Source: JAFGPJ01 sp964439135
GTDB taxonomy: Bacteria; Planctomycetota; Phycisphaerae; Sedimentisphaerales; Anaerobacaceae
Assembly: GCA_964439135.1 (NCBI GenBank)
Contig: CAYTNN010000130.1
Coordinates: 1-13,623 of the forward strand
DNA: 13,623 nucleotides
Reading direction: 5' to 3'
Shown piece by piece: positions 5,664 to 13,623 of the stretch. Position numbers and translations under genes: made by a program. Position 1 is the first letter of the stretch. Every line of letters starts with the position of its first letter. The notes beneath the pieces were generated by a model that was given only the letters and a program-made list of their open reading frames with translations, did not search any database and had not been told where the DNA came from.

Positions 5664-6878
5664 TTATTGTGAAGCATTCACCGCGTCAAACATCGCCGCA
5701 ATATTCTCCGGCGGTACATTGGCCAGGATGTTGTGCACCTGCTGGAAAACAAATCCCCCGCCGGGGCTGAGTGTCCCGACCTGTTGTTTGACGTGTTCGG
5801 CAACTTGTTGCGGCGTGCCGTTCGGCAGGACATCCCTCGTGTCACAGCCGCCGCCCCAGAAGGTAAGTTCGCTTCCGAACTCGGCCTTGAGCTGGCCGGC
5901 GTCCATTCCCGAACAACTTATCTGAACAGGATTGATGGCGTCGAGGCCGGCTTCGATCAGGTGCGGCAACAACTCCCGGACGCCTCCACAGCAGTGGAGC
6001 ATGACCTTGACATCGGCCAGAGTTTTCGCGAGGTTCCAGAGCAATTTGTGCCGGGGCTTGAAAAATTCGCAATACATTTTGGGTGACATCATCGGCCCTG
6101 TCTGCATGCCGAGATCGTCCCCGAATAGAATAATGTCGATATGCTCGCCAACAGCCGTTAAAAACCGCTCCAGATTGACTATATGAACTCCAATCAACTT
6201 ATCGAGGAAACGTTGAGCGTGTTTAGGCTCAGCAGCCAGCATCATCATGAACTGATCGTTGCGATAAAGAAACTGCCCCACTTCGAAAAGGTTGCCGCCG
6301 AAGAGGCCTATGATCGCGCGGTCTGTCCCGGCACGCAAACGCTTTGCGCCTTCCGACAGTTCCTTACTGTCAATCGGGCCGGGCGGACTGGCAATGCCCG
6401 TCCACATGGATTCTCCAAGGACTTCCCGGATCGCGCCGAGATCGTCACCTTCGAGAAAAGGGAAATACGTCTGCTCAAAATAGAGTGATCCATCGGGCAT
6501 GTGGGCGAGAATTCTGCCGGCCTGCGAGCGGATTACCCAGCGTTTATCCTCCCTTTCAATTCCCGTCCAGGCTGGGACAAAACATGCTGTGCCGTCCGGC
6601 AAAGTCCAGGGCGTCCATGATTGTTCGTCTTGTGCAAAGCCCCGGCCCAGCTCGATGGTATCAACGCCAAATCGATCCAGCACATCGTCATCGACAACGG
6701 CCATTTGCTGAATGATGTCATAGACACGAATCGGCCGGGGCGGCAGGCCCAGGAATTTACGCAGCTTCGGATATGCAATCGCCGCGATGCCCGAAGACCG
6801 ATGCCCGGAAAAATCGATGGGAACCCGGTCCGTTTCCCGATGCTTCAACGCCGCCAGAACACGCTCTCTTGATGTCAT
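5664..6878 (-). CDS. URO-D-fold methyltransferase-like protein (MtaA/CmuA group)
   Basis: This encodes a 404-aa protein of the uroporphyrinogen decarboxylase fold family, beginning TSRERVLAALKHRETDRVPIDF, which is typical of the family. True HemE enzymes are about 350 aa and do not use zinc. Here His295 and Cys297 in MLHCCGG and Cys345 in WGGGCDTRDVL match the H-x-C...C zinc site of MtaA/MtbA/CmuA cobamide-dependent methyltransferases. An alkyl-transfer role is therefore more likely than heme synthesis. The start at 6878 is chosen because AAGGA (6886-6890) lies seven bases upstream. The start at 6884 is one base from that site, and the longest frame start, 6929, lies inside the preceding gene. 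Only 10 bases separate it from the GH38 stop, which suggests a shared mRNA. No corrinoid-binding partner is visible in the window. The substrate is unknown; a methyl ether on a sugar is one possibility. Confidence 0.85.
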   Translation of the reverse strand: MTSRERVLAALKHRETDRVPIDFSGHRSSGIAAIAYPKLRKFLGLPPRPIRVYDIIQQMAVVDDDVLDRFGVDTIELGRGFAQDEQSWTPWTLPDGTACFVPAWTGIEREDKRWVIRSQAGRILAHMPDGSLYFEQTYFPFLEGDDLGAIREVLGESMWTGIASPPGPIDSKELSEGAKRLRAGTDRAIIGLFGGNLFEVGQFLYRNDQFMMMLAAEPKHAQRFLDKLIGVHIVNLERFLTAVGEHIDIILFGDDLGMQTGPMMSPKMYCEFFKPRHKLLWNLAKTLADVKVMLHCCGGVRELLPHLIEAGLDAINPVQISCSGMDAGQLKAEFGSELTFWGGGCDTRDVLPNGTPQQVAEHVKQQVGTLSPGGGFVFQQVHNILANVPPENIAAMFDAVNASQ

Positions 6879-6888
6879 TGCCATATCC

Positions 6889-9800
6889 TTATTTCCCAGG
6901 TAATGAAGCTCGCAGAGTGACAATTTCATACGCGGCCATTTCCATCGGTCCGTCTACTTTGTCGATCTTTTCTTCCGCAAAGTTACTGAGCCATACTGCA
7001 TCCGGTGCCGGTTTAGCCCAGGTGACAGTGGCCTCCTCGGATTGCCCGCCGGCATTGAACAGGCGCACAACCCAGGCCTTGCCGTCCTCGCTGGGTCTGA
7101 AGGCCGTGACGATTATGCTCGCTGGCTCGACTTTCATAATTGAATCCGGGATGGGCGTCTTTTTATCGACGGGCACGACGATGAGCGGCTGGCTTCGCTC
7201 AGCGCCGAATTTTGCCGCCTTGCCGGAATCGAAGCTGCGGTGCGGCTCGATTGAATAACGAAATGACGTCGGGCCCTCCTGTCCGGCCTTGTAATTTGTT
7301 TCCCAGTAGTTGTTCATCACGTAGGAGTACAGTGTCGTTGATGGTTCAATGCTCTTAATCCATCCCACGGTCCTGCCCCTTGGATCGGAGGTAATAGCAC
7401 CGACTTCGATCAGCGGCGCATCGGGCGTTGCCCATGTGACGCCGTAATCGCTATTGGAAACGTCCACCCATCTTTGAACTGTGAAGTAGTTCTTGCAGGC
7501 ACCGGGCAGTTGGTCTGTTTCAGGCATGACAACGGCCCACGGGATATCCATCCGCATCACACCATCAGGCACCTTAAAGGGAAAGGCCAAGTGCACGGCT
7601 TCCTGTTCGTAGATGTTCTTCTTGTCGATAATATTAATGATGTCTACGCGGTCGATGCCGTCAATGACGCGAAGCTCACGAACCAGCTTATTGCAGCCCG
7701 GCGCATCGGATTCGATCAACAGCGAAGCAACCAGCGGGCCCTTCTCCTTGACACTGATTTTGACCGGTCCGTTACGCTTCGGCTCTGTCGGGTCCCTGCC
7801 GGCCACGTAGAAATAATCGTTCAGCCCCAGCCCGGCCTCGCTGTCAACCAGTTCGATATTTTGCTGCTTCCACTTCATGCTCTCGGCCGCACCGGTTTTC
7901 TCATTAACGGTAAGCGATAACGCGGCGTTGCTTAGTTCGGCATCTTTCGCCGCAGCACTGCCGGATGTGGAAGCCTCGCCGGCGTCGAAGGTGAATCGTT
8001 TGGCGGAAAAAGGCGCGATGTCCCGAGCGAGAAAAGCCAACTCGCCCGTAGAGAGCCGCTGCGATTTTACGCTTTGCCCTTCGGAATCCTTGACAACGTC
8101 ACCGGGTACTTTCATGTCCTTCGGCAATATCACCAGGTCAGTTCGTGTCCAGGAGGAAGTGTTGAACACGTCTATCGCCGTGACTTGCTTTGCCGCCGCT
8201 CGATGTCCGGCCAGTGCGTTGTTCAGGAGATTGCGAGACTGCAAATCGGCATTTAGAGCAAAAGCCTGTTTGATCTTCCATTGGGCCTTCGTGAAATCGC
8301 TTTCGGGCTGGCTGATACTGCAATGTGCCCCCCATGTGTGTTCGTCGTAGAGGATGACATTGCGCCACGCCTCCCGGAACTGCTCGGCGGGATAGCTGGC
8401 CGGATTGAGCATGGCCCACAGCGTCTCCGATTGAACCAGACGCTCGGCGGCATCACGGTTTATTGCGGTCTCCGCCGCGGACGAGCCCGCCCCGTCTTCC
8501 CAGTACGGCGTGAAATCGCCGCGGACTTTGGGTACCTGGCTGGCGTATCGCCGTTCAAACTCCCGGAACATTTCTGTCGTTGTAGCGACAATCAGCTTCG
8601 GATAGGCGTACTTCTGGTTCCAGTCCTTGACGAAGTCGCTCATGTTCGGGTCGGGCGGGCCGTTATCGCCGCCGATAGAGTAGCGAAGCTGAACCATATC
8701 GTAGGGGTACTCAGAATCACCAAGACGTTTGAGATAATCAAAAAGCCTTCCGGCGTCGAGCCGCCCGCTGTGGAAGAAGGAATAACCTTCGCCGGCCACC
8801 CAGCAGAGAATTTTCTCGGAGCCGGACGGCGACTGCCAGTAGAAAGGTTTGTCGCCCCATGTCGATAGTGTATATCCGATACGATGCCCGCGGTTGGGAC
8901 CGACGGAGAAATATTTTACGCCGCTCTGGGCCAGGACCGGCACGATGCCCCACGTATAGCCGGGGACATCGGTAATCATTGCTGAGTCAATTGTCACATC
9001 GAAACGCCGCCTGAGCATCCGGGCATAATCCACCAGGCGAACAAGCTCTTCCGGGCGGCACAGGGCCGTCAGCTCGTTGCCGTACAAAGCATCCAGGCCG
9101 ATCCAGCCCTTTTTCACGGCATCGACGAAGGCCTGGCTATCGGCCGGCGACGCCTGCTTCAGGAAACTATCCACCGCCCAGAGCACCTCGACGTTCCATT
9201 TAAACGCCGAGCCTGCCGGGTAATCCGCCGTCTTGCGTGCCAGATCGATGACCTGCTTATAGTATTGCCAGTGTTTCTGTTCGACCTCGGTCTGGACGTG
9301 CGTGTAGCCGATGTCCACATGGGAGTGGTGCAGCAGATATACTTCCCACTTCCGGACGGGCTTTATGGTCAGCGTCTGCTTTCCGATAGATTTGCCCGCG
9401 ACTTTCGCTTCGATCTGCACTGAAGTCGGTTCCTTTGCCGCCGGGGCGAATCCTTCAATGACTTTGTAGCCTGGTTTCAGCGCCTGTCTGGTAGATTCGA
9501 CTCCATTGACCACGACAACAGCCTCTGCCGGCTGGCCAATGTGAAGGACCGATACCAGCACAGGTTGATACATCTTGCCATCATCATGCCTGAGAAGGTA
9601 CGGCTGGCTGTGAACATTCAGGAACTCGGTCTGGGATTCAACCGGACCGGCCTCGAAACCGGACGGCACAGCCAGAGCCACCTGGTCGTACAGGACCCAA
9701 CTGCCCTCCAGCGATGTGATGGAAATATGATTGCTGCCCCCTTTAAGCGCCCCGGCGGGAAAGTCAATAACGAGCCGACACTCACGGCCTTTGTCCGGCT

Positions 9801-10251
9801 GGCCGTGAGCCGAATCGTCACCGGCACCACGCGGCAATTCACGAATAAAAGATATGTCATTGATTTTGATTTCCATTTTCGGCGGAAGAGCGCTGTGCGT
9901 ATCGACGAAGTCCAGCACAATCTGGCCTTTACCCTCGGTTGACGTCATTTTGAGACCGAAAAGAATTGTAAAAGTGTGGCTCTTGCCGCCCGCCCAGACA
10001 TCCGCCGGACCAGGCTGTATGTAAGGCCAGTCTTTTTTCGGATCCGACTGCCCGGCAACAAAAAGAGCATCGTTGGGGAAACTCGTCGAATACTGGTTGC
10101 TCCGGTCCGGTCCGAGAGCAAATTCTGCCGTATCATTGTCGGCTTTGCCTATCTGCCAAAGCAGCGTATTATCCCCGGCAGCCGACACGCTCCGGCACCA
10201 GAGCAGCAAAAACATTAACATCATAGTTTTAGTTAGAACGGAATGTTTCAT
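6889..10251 (-). CDS. Secreted GH38 alpha-mannosidase-like enzyme with N-terminal lyase-type binding domain
   Basis: This encodes an 1120-aa protein. Residues 1-24 are a Sec signal peptide with probable cleavage after SVSA, and GGAG (10260-10263) lies eight bases before the ATG. Residues about 28-195 (starting LLWQIGKADNDTAEF) resemble domain III of rhamnogalacturonan lyases (PL4), a carbohydrate-binding jelly roll. The GH38 catalytic region spans about 300-650. His311 and Asp313 in HSHVDIGYT are zinc ligands, Asp428 in MITDVPGYTWG is the likely nucleophile, and DEHTWGAH (636-643) supplies a further metal or active-site His. The remainder is the beta-rich GH38 C-terminal domain. GH38 enzymes are retaining alpha-mannosidases, but bacterial specificities vary, so the substrate is open. 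It leads the minus-strand operon and is divergent from the GH106-like gene. Confidence 0.88.
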   Translation of the reverse strand: MKHSVLTKTMMLMFLLLWCRSVSAAGDNTLLWQIGKADNDTAEFALGPDRSNQYSTSFPNDALFVAGQSDPKKDWPYIQPGPADVWAGGKSHTFTILFGLKMTSTEGKGQIVLDFVDTHSALPPKMEIKINDISFIRELPRGAGDDSAHGQPDKGRECRLVIDFPAGALKGGSNHISITSLEGSWVLYDQVALAVPSGFEAGPVESQTEFLNVHSQPYLLRHDDGKMYQPVLVSVLHIGQPAEAVVVVNGVESTRQALKPGYKVIEGFAPAAKEPTSVQIEAKVAGKSIGKQTLTIKPVRKWEVYLLHHSHVDIGYTHVQTEVEQKHWQYYKQVIDLARKTADYPAGSAFKWNVEVLWAVDSFLKQASPADSQAFVDAVKKGWIGLDALYGNELTALCRPEELVRLVDYARMLRRRFDVTIDSAMITDVPGYTWGIVPVLAQSGVKYFSVGPNRGHRIGYTLSTWGDKPFYWQSPSGSEKILCWVAGEGYSFFHSGRLDAGRLFDYLKRLGDSEYPYDMVQLRYSIGGDNGPPDPNMSDFVKDWNQKYAYPKLIVATTTEMFREFERRYASQVPKVRGDFTPYWEDGAGSSAAETAINRDAAERLVQSETLWAMLNPASYPAEQFREAWRNVILYDEHTWGAHCSISQPESDFTKAQWKIKQAFALNADLQSRNLLNNALAGHRAAAKQVTAIDVFNTSSWTRTDLVILPKDMKVPGDVVKDSEGQSVKSQRLSTGELAFLARDIAPFSAKRFTFDAGEASTSGSAAAKDAELSNAALSLTVNEKTGAAESMKWKQQNIELVDSEAGLGLNDYFYVAGRDPTEPKRNGPVKISVKEKGPLVASLLIESDAPGCNKLVRELRVIDGIDRVDIINIIDKKNIYEQEAVHLAFPFKVPDGVMRMDIPWAVVMPETDQLPGACKNYFTVQRWVDVSNSDYGVTWATPDAPLIEVGAITSDPRGRTVGWIKSIEPSTTLYSYVMNNYWETNYKAGQEGPTSFRYSIEPHRSFDSGKAAKFGAERSQPLIVVPVDKKTPIPDSIMKVEPASIIVTAFRPSEDGKAWVVRLFNAGGQSEEATVTWAKPAPDAVWLSNFAEEKIDKVDGPMEMAAYEIVTLRASLPGK

Positions 10252-10300
10252 TTCGTGCGCTCCATTTTATTACTAATATCTTTGCATCTTTTTGCTCGTA

Positions 10301-10329
10301 ATTGTACCTGCTATGGCCAATCAATTCCA
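10301..10329 (-). promoter_or_regulatory. Putative promoter for the GH38 operon
   Basis: On the minus strand a good -10 box TACAAT (10301-10306) lies 17 bases from a weak -35 TGGAAT (10324-10329), about 50 bases upstream of the GH38 start codon. A weak -35 is compatible with dependence on an activator, which would be inference. No other -10-like sequence fits better here. Confidence 0.35.
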
Positions 10330-10333
10330 CCAG

Positions 10334-10347
10334 AGTTTTGCGAAAGT
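10334..10347. promoter_or_regulatory. Imperfect palindrome between divergent promoters, possible operator
   Basis: AGTTTTGCGAAAGT is an imperfect 14-bp dyad of the form ANTTTNGCNAAANT. It is centred between the GH38 promoter (10301-10329) and the GH106-like promoter (10361-10389). The symmetry and size resemble LacI-family operators, which have a central CG or GC. No regulator gene is in the window to support this. Confidence 0.25.
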
Positions 10348-10360
10348 TTATGAGCTGGCC

Positions 10361-10389
10361 TTGAAAGCCTGTAAAGAATAAGTTATCAT
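10361..10389 (+). promoter_or_regulatory. Putative sigma70-type promoter for the GH106-like gene
   Basis: TTGAAA (10361-10366) and TATCAT (10384-10389) are separated by exactly 17 bases, a strong consensus match. The predicted start near 10396 would leave a leader of about 98 bases. That leader contains two direct copies of CGGCCTG (10434-10440 and 10449-10455), spaced 15 bases apart, which may be chance. Confidence 0.5.
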
Positions 10390-10493
10390 TCAGGCTGCTG
10401 TGTGTTTTTAGAGACTATCGCAGTTGATATTTCCGGCCTGCGTCGTAGCGGCCTGATTGTACGCTATTGGATAAGATCGAATAGGGCAATATC

Positions 10494-13400
10494 ATGAAGC
10501 ATTCAATCTCAAGAAAGCTGGGAGTATCAGTTTGGACTTTAATCTGTTTTACGGCAATGGTTCCATCCGGCCGGTTGGAAGCTGTGGATTCGGCCGCTGT
10601 AAAGAGACAATTTTCCGATCCGCCGCGAGAGTATCATTCGTCGCCCTTGTGGGTTTGGAACGACAATCTGACCGACGAGCAGATAGTCGGCACTTTGCGG
10701 GACCTGGCGGGCCAGCAGGTAAAGCAGGTCTTCGTTCATCCCAGGCCCGGGCTGATGACGCCGTACCTTTCGACGGAATGGTTCAGACTCTGGAAGGTCG
10801 CTCTCGAAGAAGCCGAACGGCTCGATATGAACGTTTGGATTTACGATGAGAACTCGTATCCTTCGGGTTTTGCCGGCGGCTTAGTACCTGAAGCTATGCC
10901 TGAATCGCGCGGCAAGGGCCTTTTCCTCAACGAGGTCAAGACGGCCCCCAGCCCTGATGACAACATCGTGGCCGTTTTTCAGATAACCGGCGATGCATAC
11001 GAGAACATCACCGAGAAGATCCGAAAAGGTCAGACCTTCGATGACGGCCGCTATCTGGTGGCATCAATCCGCCTCGCTCCAACCGGCGGCTGGTTTGGCG
11101 GCAAGTATTACGTCGACCTGCTCAAGCCGGGCGTCACGGAGAAGTTCATTGAGGTCACTATGGAGGAATATCGCCGTAACATCGGCGAGCACTTCGGCAA
11201 GCGCGTGCCCGGCTGGTTCACCGATGAGCCACACCTCGCCCCTGCCGGCGGTCTCCACTGGTCGGATCATCTGCCGCAGTTGTTTCAAGAGCGATGGGGA
11301 TACAGCCTGATCGACCATCTGCCCCAGCTTGCCCGACCCGTCGGCGACTTCAAACGCGTCCGCCACAACTACTACTGCCTCCTGCTCGAGGAGTTTATCG
11401 ACAGGTGGGCCAAACCCTGTTATGAGTACTGCGAAAAGTACAACCTGGAATTCACCGGCCACTACTGGGAACACGGCTGGCCCGGTGCCGGTCACGGCGG
11501 CGACAATATGGCGATGTACGCCTGGCACCAGAGGCCGGCGATTGATACCCTAATGAATCAATACAGCGAGGACACACACGCCCAATTCGGCAACGTCCGG
11601 TCGGTCAAGGAGCTGTCGAGCGTGGCGAACCAACTCGGCAAAAAGAGGACTTTGTGTGAAGCATACGGTGCCGGCGGCTGGGACCTGCGTTTCGAGGACA
11701 TGAAGCGAATCGGCGACTGGCTTTACGTGCTGGGAGTCAATACGCTCAATGAGCATCTTTCATATATCACGATACGAGGTGCGCGCAAGCGCGACCATCC
11801 GCAGTCTTTCTCCTATCACGAACCCTGGTGGAAGGCATACCATGTAATGGCCGAGTACTACGCAAGGCTGTCGCTTATTATGTCGCAGGGCCGGCAGGTT
11901 AACCGGATTCTTGTGATCGAGCCGACAACGACCACGTGGATGTATCAGGGCGATTCGATCCCGAAAGGCAGACTCGGCGAGATCGGCAGCAGGTTCCAAC
12001 AAATGATAGTGTCATTGGCAAAGGCCCAGGTTGAGTACGATATCGGGTGCGAAGATATTATCGCCCGGCATGGCTCGACCGAAGGGCCGCTCTTTAGAGT
12101 TGGGCAGTGCGCTTACAGTACGGTCGTTCTGCCGCCCTTAACGGAGAATCTCAACCGGCGAACGATGGCCCTGCTCGGTGAGTACGTGCAGGCCGGCGGG
12201 GACGTTATTTGCTGCGGGCAGCCACCTTTGTACATGGACGGCCGGCCCTCGAAGCACGGCACCGAAGCGGCAAAACATTCCGCATGGAAGCAGGTCGAGC
12301 CGGCCGATGTGCCGCAAATGCTGCTGGCCGCTTCGAAGGACGCATTTGCCGTCGAGCGGAACGGGGGTGACAAAGGCATACTGTTCCATCACAGGCGAAC
12401 GCTTGAGGACGGTGAATTTCTGATGCTGGCTAATACGAGTATCGACGCACCTTCGGCGGGGCTGGTAAAATCGGCTGCCGGGCGCATCGAGCAATGGAAC
12501 CCGGCTACGGCGGAGATTTCAATGTATCCGTTTGAAAAAACGACTGCCGGCGTAAAAGCCCGTTTCGAACTCCCACCGTGCGGGAGCCTCGTGCTGTTCT
12601 TATCGAAAAAATCCCATGCCCCTGTGGCTGAGCCAAAAACAACGACCATGATTGTGGACTCGCAGGGTGAGCTTGAGGTTAGCCCGATAGAAGATAATGT
12701 GCTGACGCTGGATTTTGTCGATATCACCTCCGGCGGCGAGACGAAGAAGAATATTTATTTTTATAAGGCATCCCAGTTTGCATTCGCGCAGAACGGGATG
12801 GAGCGAAATCCGTGGGACAGTGCCGTTCAGTTTCGCGATGAGCTTATCAGCAGAACGTTCGGCGCCGGCACCGGCTTCGAGGCGACGTATAAGTTTACCA
12901 TCGAGCGGCAGGTTCCCGGGCGGCTTTGCATTGTTATCGAGCGGCCGGACCTCTACGAGATCAAGTGCAATGGCAAGGTGGTTTCGGCGATGAAGGATAC
13001 ATGGTGGCTGGACAAGGTGTTCGGCAAAATCGATATCGCTGGTGCCGCCAGGGTCGGCGAGAACACCGTGACAATCACGGCATCGCCTTTTACGATTTAT
13101 CACGAACTCGAGCCGGCTTATGTGCTGGGGACGTTTACGCTTAAGCAAACGGATTCGGGCTTTTTGATTGCCGGCGGTTCGGAGCCTGCTTTGAAACTCG
13201 GCAGTTGGAAAGAGCAGGGCTGCCCGTTTTACGCCGCGGGTGTCTGTTATAAACAGGCATTCAATGTCACGCAACCGGCCGGTCGGTATTTAGTCGAGCT
13301 GGACAAGTGGTACGGGAGCGTCGCGGAGATTATCGTGAACGGTAAATCCGCAGGGCATATTGCGTATAAGCCCTGGCAGTGCGACGTTACGGATTTGATT

Positions 13401-13610
13401 AAGCAGGGCACGAACACGGTTGAGGTTATCGTCATCGGTACGCTCAAAAACACCCTTGGACCGCACCACGCGGGCAAAGGGCTGGGCAGTGCATGGCCCG
13501 GCATGTTCCAGCAAGGCCCCGAGACGGGCCCACCTGCCGGCAAAGATTATCACACCGTGGACTATGGTCTTTTCGAGCCGTTTGTTCTTAAACAAATCAT
13601 AGAGAAATAG
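10494..13610 (+). CDS. Secreted GH106-like (alpha-L-rhamnosidase-like) glycoside hydrolase
   Basis: This encodes a 1038-aa protein. Residues 1-30 form a signal peptide with likely cleavage after RLEA; the ribosome site is a weak AGGG at 10483-10486. The mature protein opens with PPREYHSSPLWVWNDNLT and continues with VKQVFVHPRPGLMTPYLS and MNVWIYDENSYPSGFAGG, the TIM-barrel start typical of GH106-like proteins. Glu245 in WFTDEPH and Glu389 in TLCEAYGAGGW are the best candidates for the catalytic acids, with NEH at 419-421 also conserved-looking. Residues about 470-710 form a second alpha/beta and linker region. The C-terminal third (about 720-1038) is beta-rich with galactose-binding or GH2-sugar-binding-like modules, for example DKWYGSVAEIIVNGKSAG. 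The activity is inferred from the family and could be another glycosidase. It is divergent from GH38 and probably co-regulated with it. Confidence 0.82.
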   Translation: MKHSISRKLGVSVWTLICFTAMVPSGRLEAVDSAAVKRQFSDPPREYHSSPLWVWNDNLTDEQIVGTLRDLAGQQVKQVFVHPRPGLMTPYLSTEWFRLWKVALEEAERLDMNVWIYDENSYPSGFAGGLVPEAMPESRGKGLFLNEVKTAPSPDDNIVAVFQITGDAYENITEKIRKGQTFDDGRYLVASIRLAPTGGWFGGKYYVDLLKPGVTEKFIEVTMEEYRRNIGEHFGKRVPGWFTDEPHLAPAGGLHWSDHLPQLFQERWGYSLIDHLPQLARPVGDFKRVRHNYYCLLLEEFIDRWAKPCYEYCEKYNLEFTGHYWEHGWPGAGHGGDNMAMYAWHQRPAIDTLMNQYSEDTHAQFGNVRSVKELSSVANQLGKKRTLCEAYGAGGWDLRFEDMKRIGDWLYVLGVNTLNEHLSYITIRGARKRDHPQSFSYHEPWWKAYHVMAEYYARLSLIMSQGRQVNRILVIEPTTTTWMYQGDSIPKGRLGEIGSRFQQMIVSLAKAQVEYDIGCEDIIARHGSTEGPLFRVGQCAYSTVVLPPLTENLNRRTMALLGEYVQAGGDVICCGQPPLYMDGRPSKHGTEAAKHSAWKQVEPADVPQMLLAASKDAFAVERNGGDKGILFHHRRTLEDGEFLMLANTSIDAPSAGLVKSAAGRIEQWNPATAEISMYPFEKTTAGVKARFELPPCGSLVLFLSKKSHAPVAEPKTTTMIVDSQGELEVSPIEDNVLTLDFVDITSGGETKKNIYFYKASQFAFAQNGMERNPWDSAVQFRDELISRTFGAGTGFEATYKFTIERQVPGRLCIVIERPDLYEIKCNGKVVSAMKDTWWLDKVFGKIDIAGAARVGENTVTITASPFTIYHELEPAYVLGTFTLKQTDSGFLIAGGSEPALKLGSWKEQGCPFYAAGVCYKQAFNVTQPAGRYLVELDKWYGSVAEIIVNGKSAGHIAYKPWQCDVTDLIKQGTNTVEVIVIGTLKNTLGPHHAGKGLGSAWPGMFQQGPETGPPAGKDYHTVDYGLFEPFVLKQIIEK

Positions 13611-13623
13611 TGACAATCCGATT

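Noticed and set aside
6885..6929. Extended start of the URO-D gene at 6929
   Set aside because: It would overlap the GH38 coding end by 41 bp and ignores the AAGGA site that fits the ATG at 6878. The family-typical TSRERVL start also begins there.
12600..13274. 224-codon minus-strand frame
   Set aside because: It is antisense to the GH106-like C-terminal domain, whose frame is continuous and domain-supported. It is a GC-driven shadow.

Overview
The window reads as a piece of a Planctomycetota-type chromosome, most likely class Phycisphaerae (Sedimentisphaerales-like). This is inferred from moderate GC, clear Shine-Dalgarno sites, a secreted Tat-type sugar isomerase-like protein, a URO-D-family methyltransferase beside very large secreted glycoside hydrolases, and SSS-type rather than SusC/D-type sugar uptake. 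No single sequence proves the lineage.

Left part (1-1912): a sugar-phosphate isomerase/epimerase-like gene runs off the left edge on the minus strand. It is divergent from a plus-strand secreted transglutaminase-like gene, and a good sigma70-like promoter faces each way in the 271 bp between them. The transglutaminase-like frame stops just after its catalytic region and is followed within 50 bp by the 3' end of a tRNA-Ser(GGA) gene, so it looks truncated.

Middle part (1913-3607): an AT-rich stretch holds four heptamer repeats, a six-codon mini-ORF and a small two-helix membrane protein. A membrane-anchored YbjQ-family protein follows and converges on tadA, the tRNA adenosine deaminase gene, which lies on the minus strand.

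Right part (3664-13610): this is a carbohydrate-utilisation locus. On the minus strand, a secreted GH38 alpha-mannosidase-like enzyme of 1120 aa is followed 10 bp later by a URO-D/MtaA-type methyltransferase. Next come a cloverleaf-forming inverted repeat, an SSS-family sodium:solute symporter and then tadA. Divergent from the GH38 gene is a secreted GH106-like (alpha-L-rhamnosidase-like) enzyme of 1038 aa. The two hydrolase genes share a 242 bp regulatory region with face-to-back promoters and an imperfect palindrome between them. The simplest model is extracytoplasmic trimming of a mannose/rhamnose-containing glycan and uptake of the product by the symporter. The URO-D protein would handle a methyl group, for example on an O-methylated sugar; that last step is inference.

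No insertion sequence, CRISPR array, phage gene or rRNA was seen. No gene-free stretch exceeds 300 bp.
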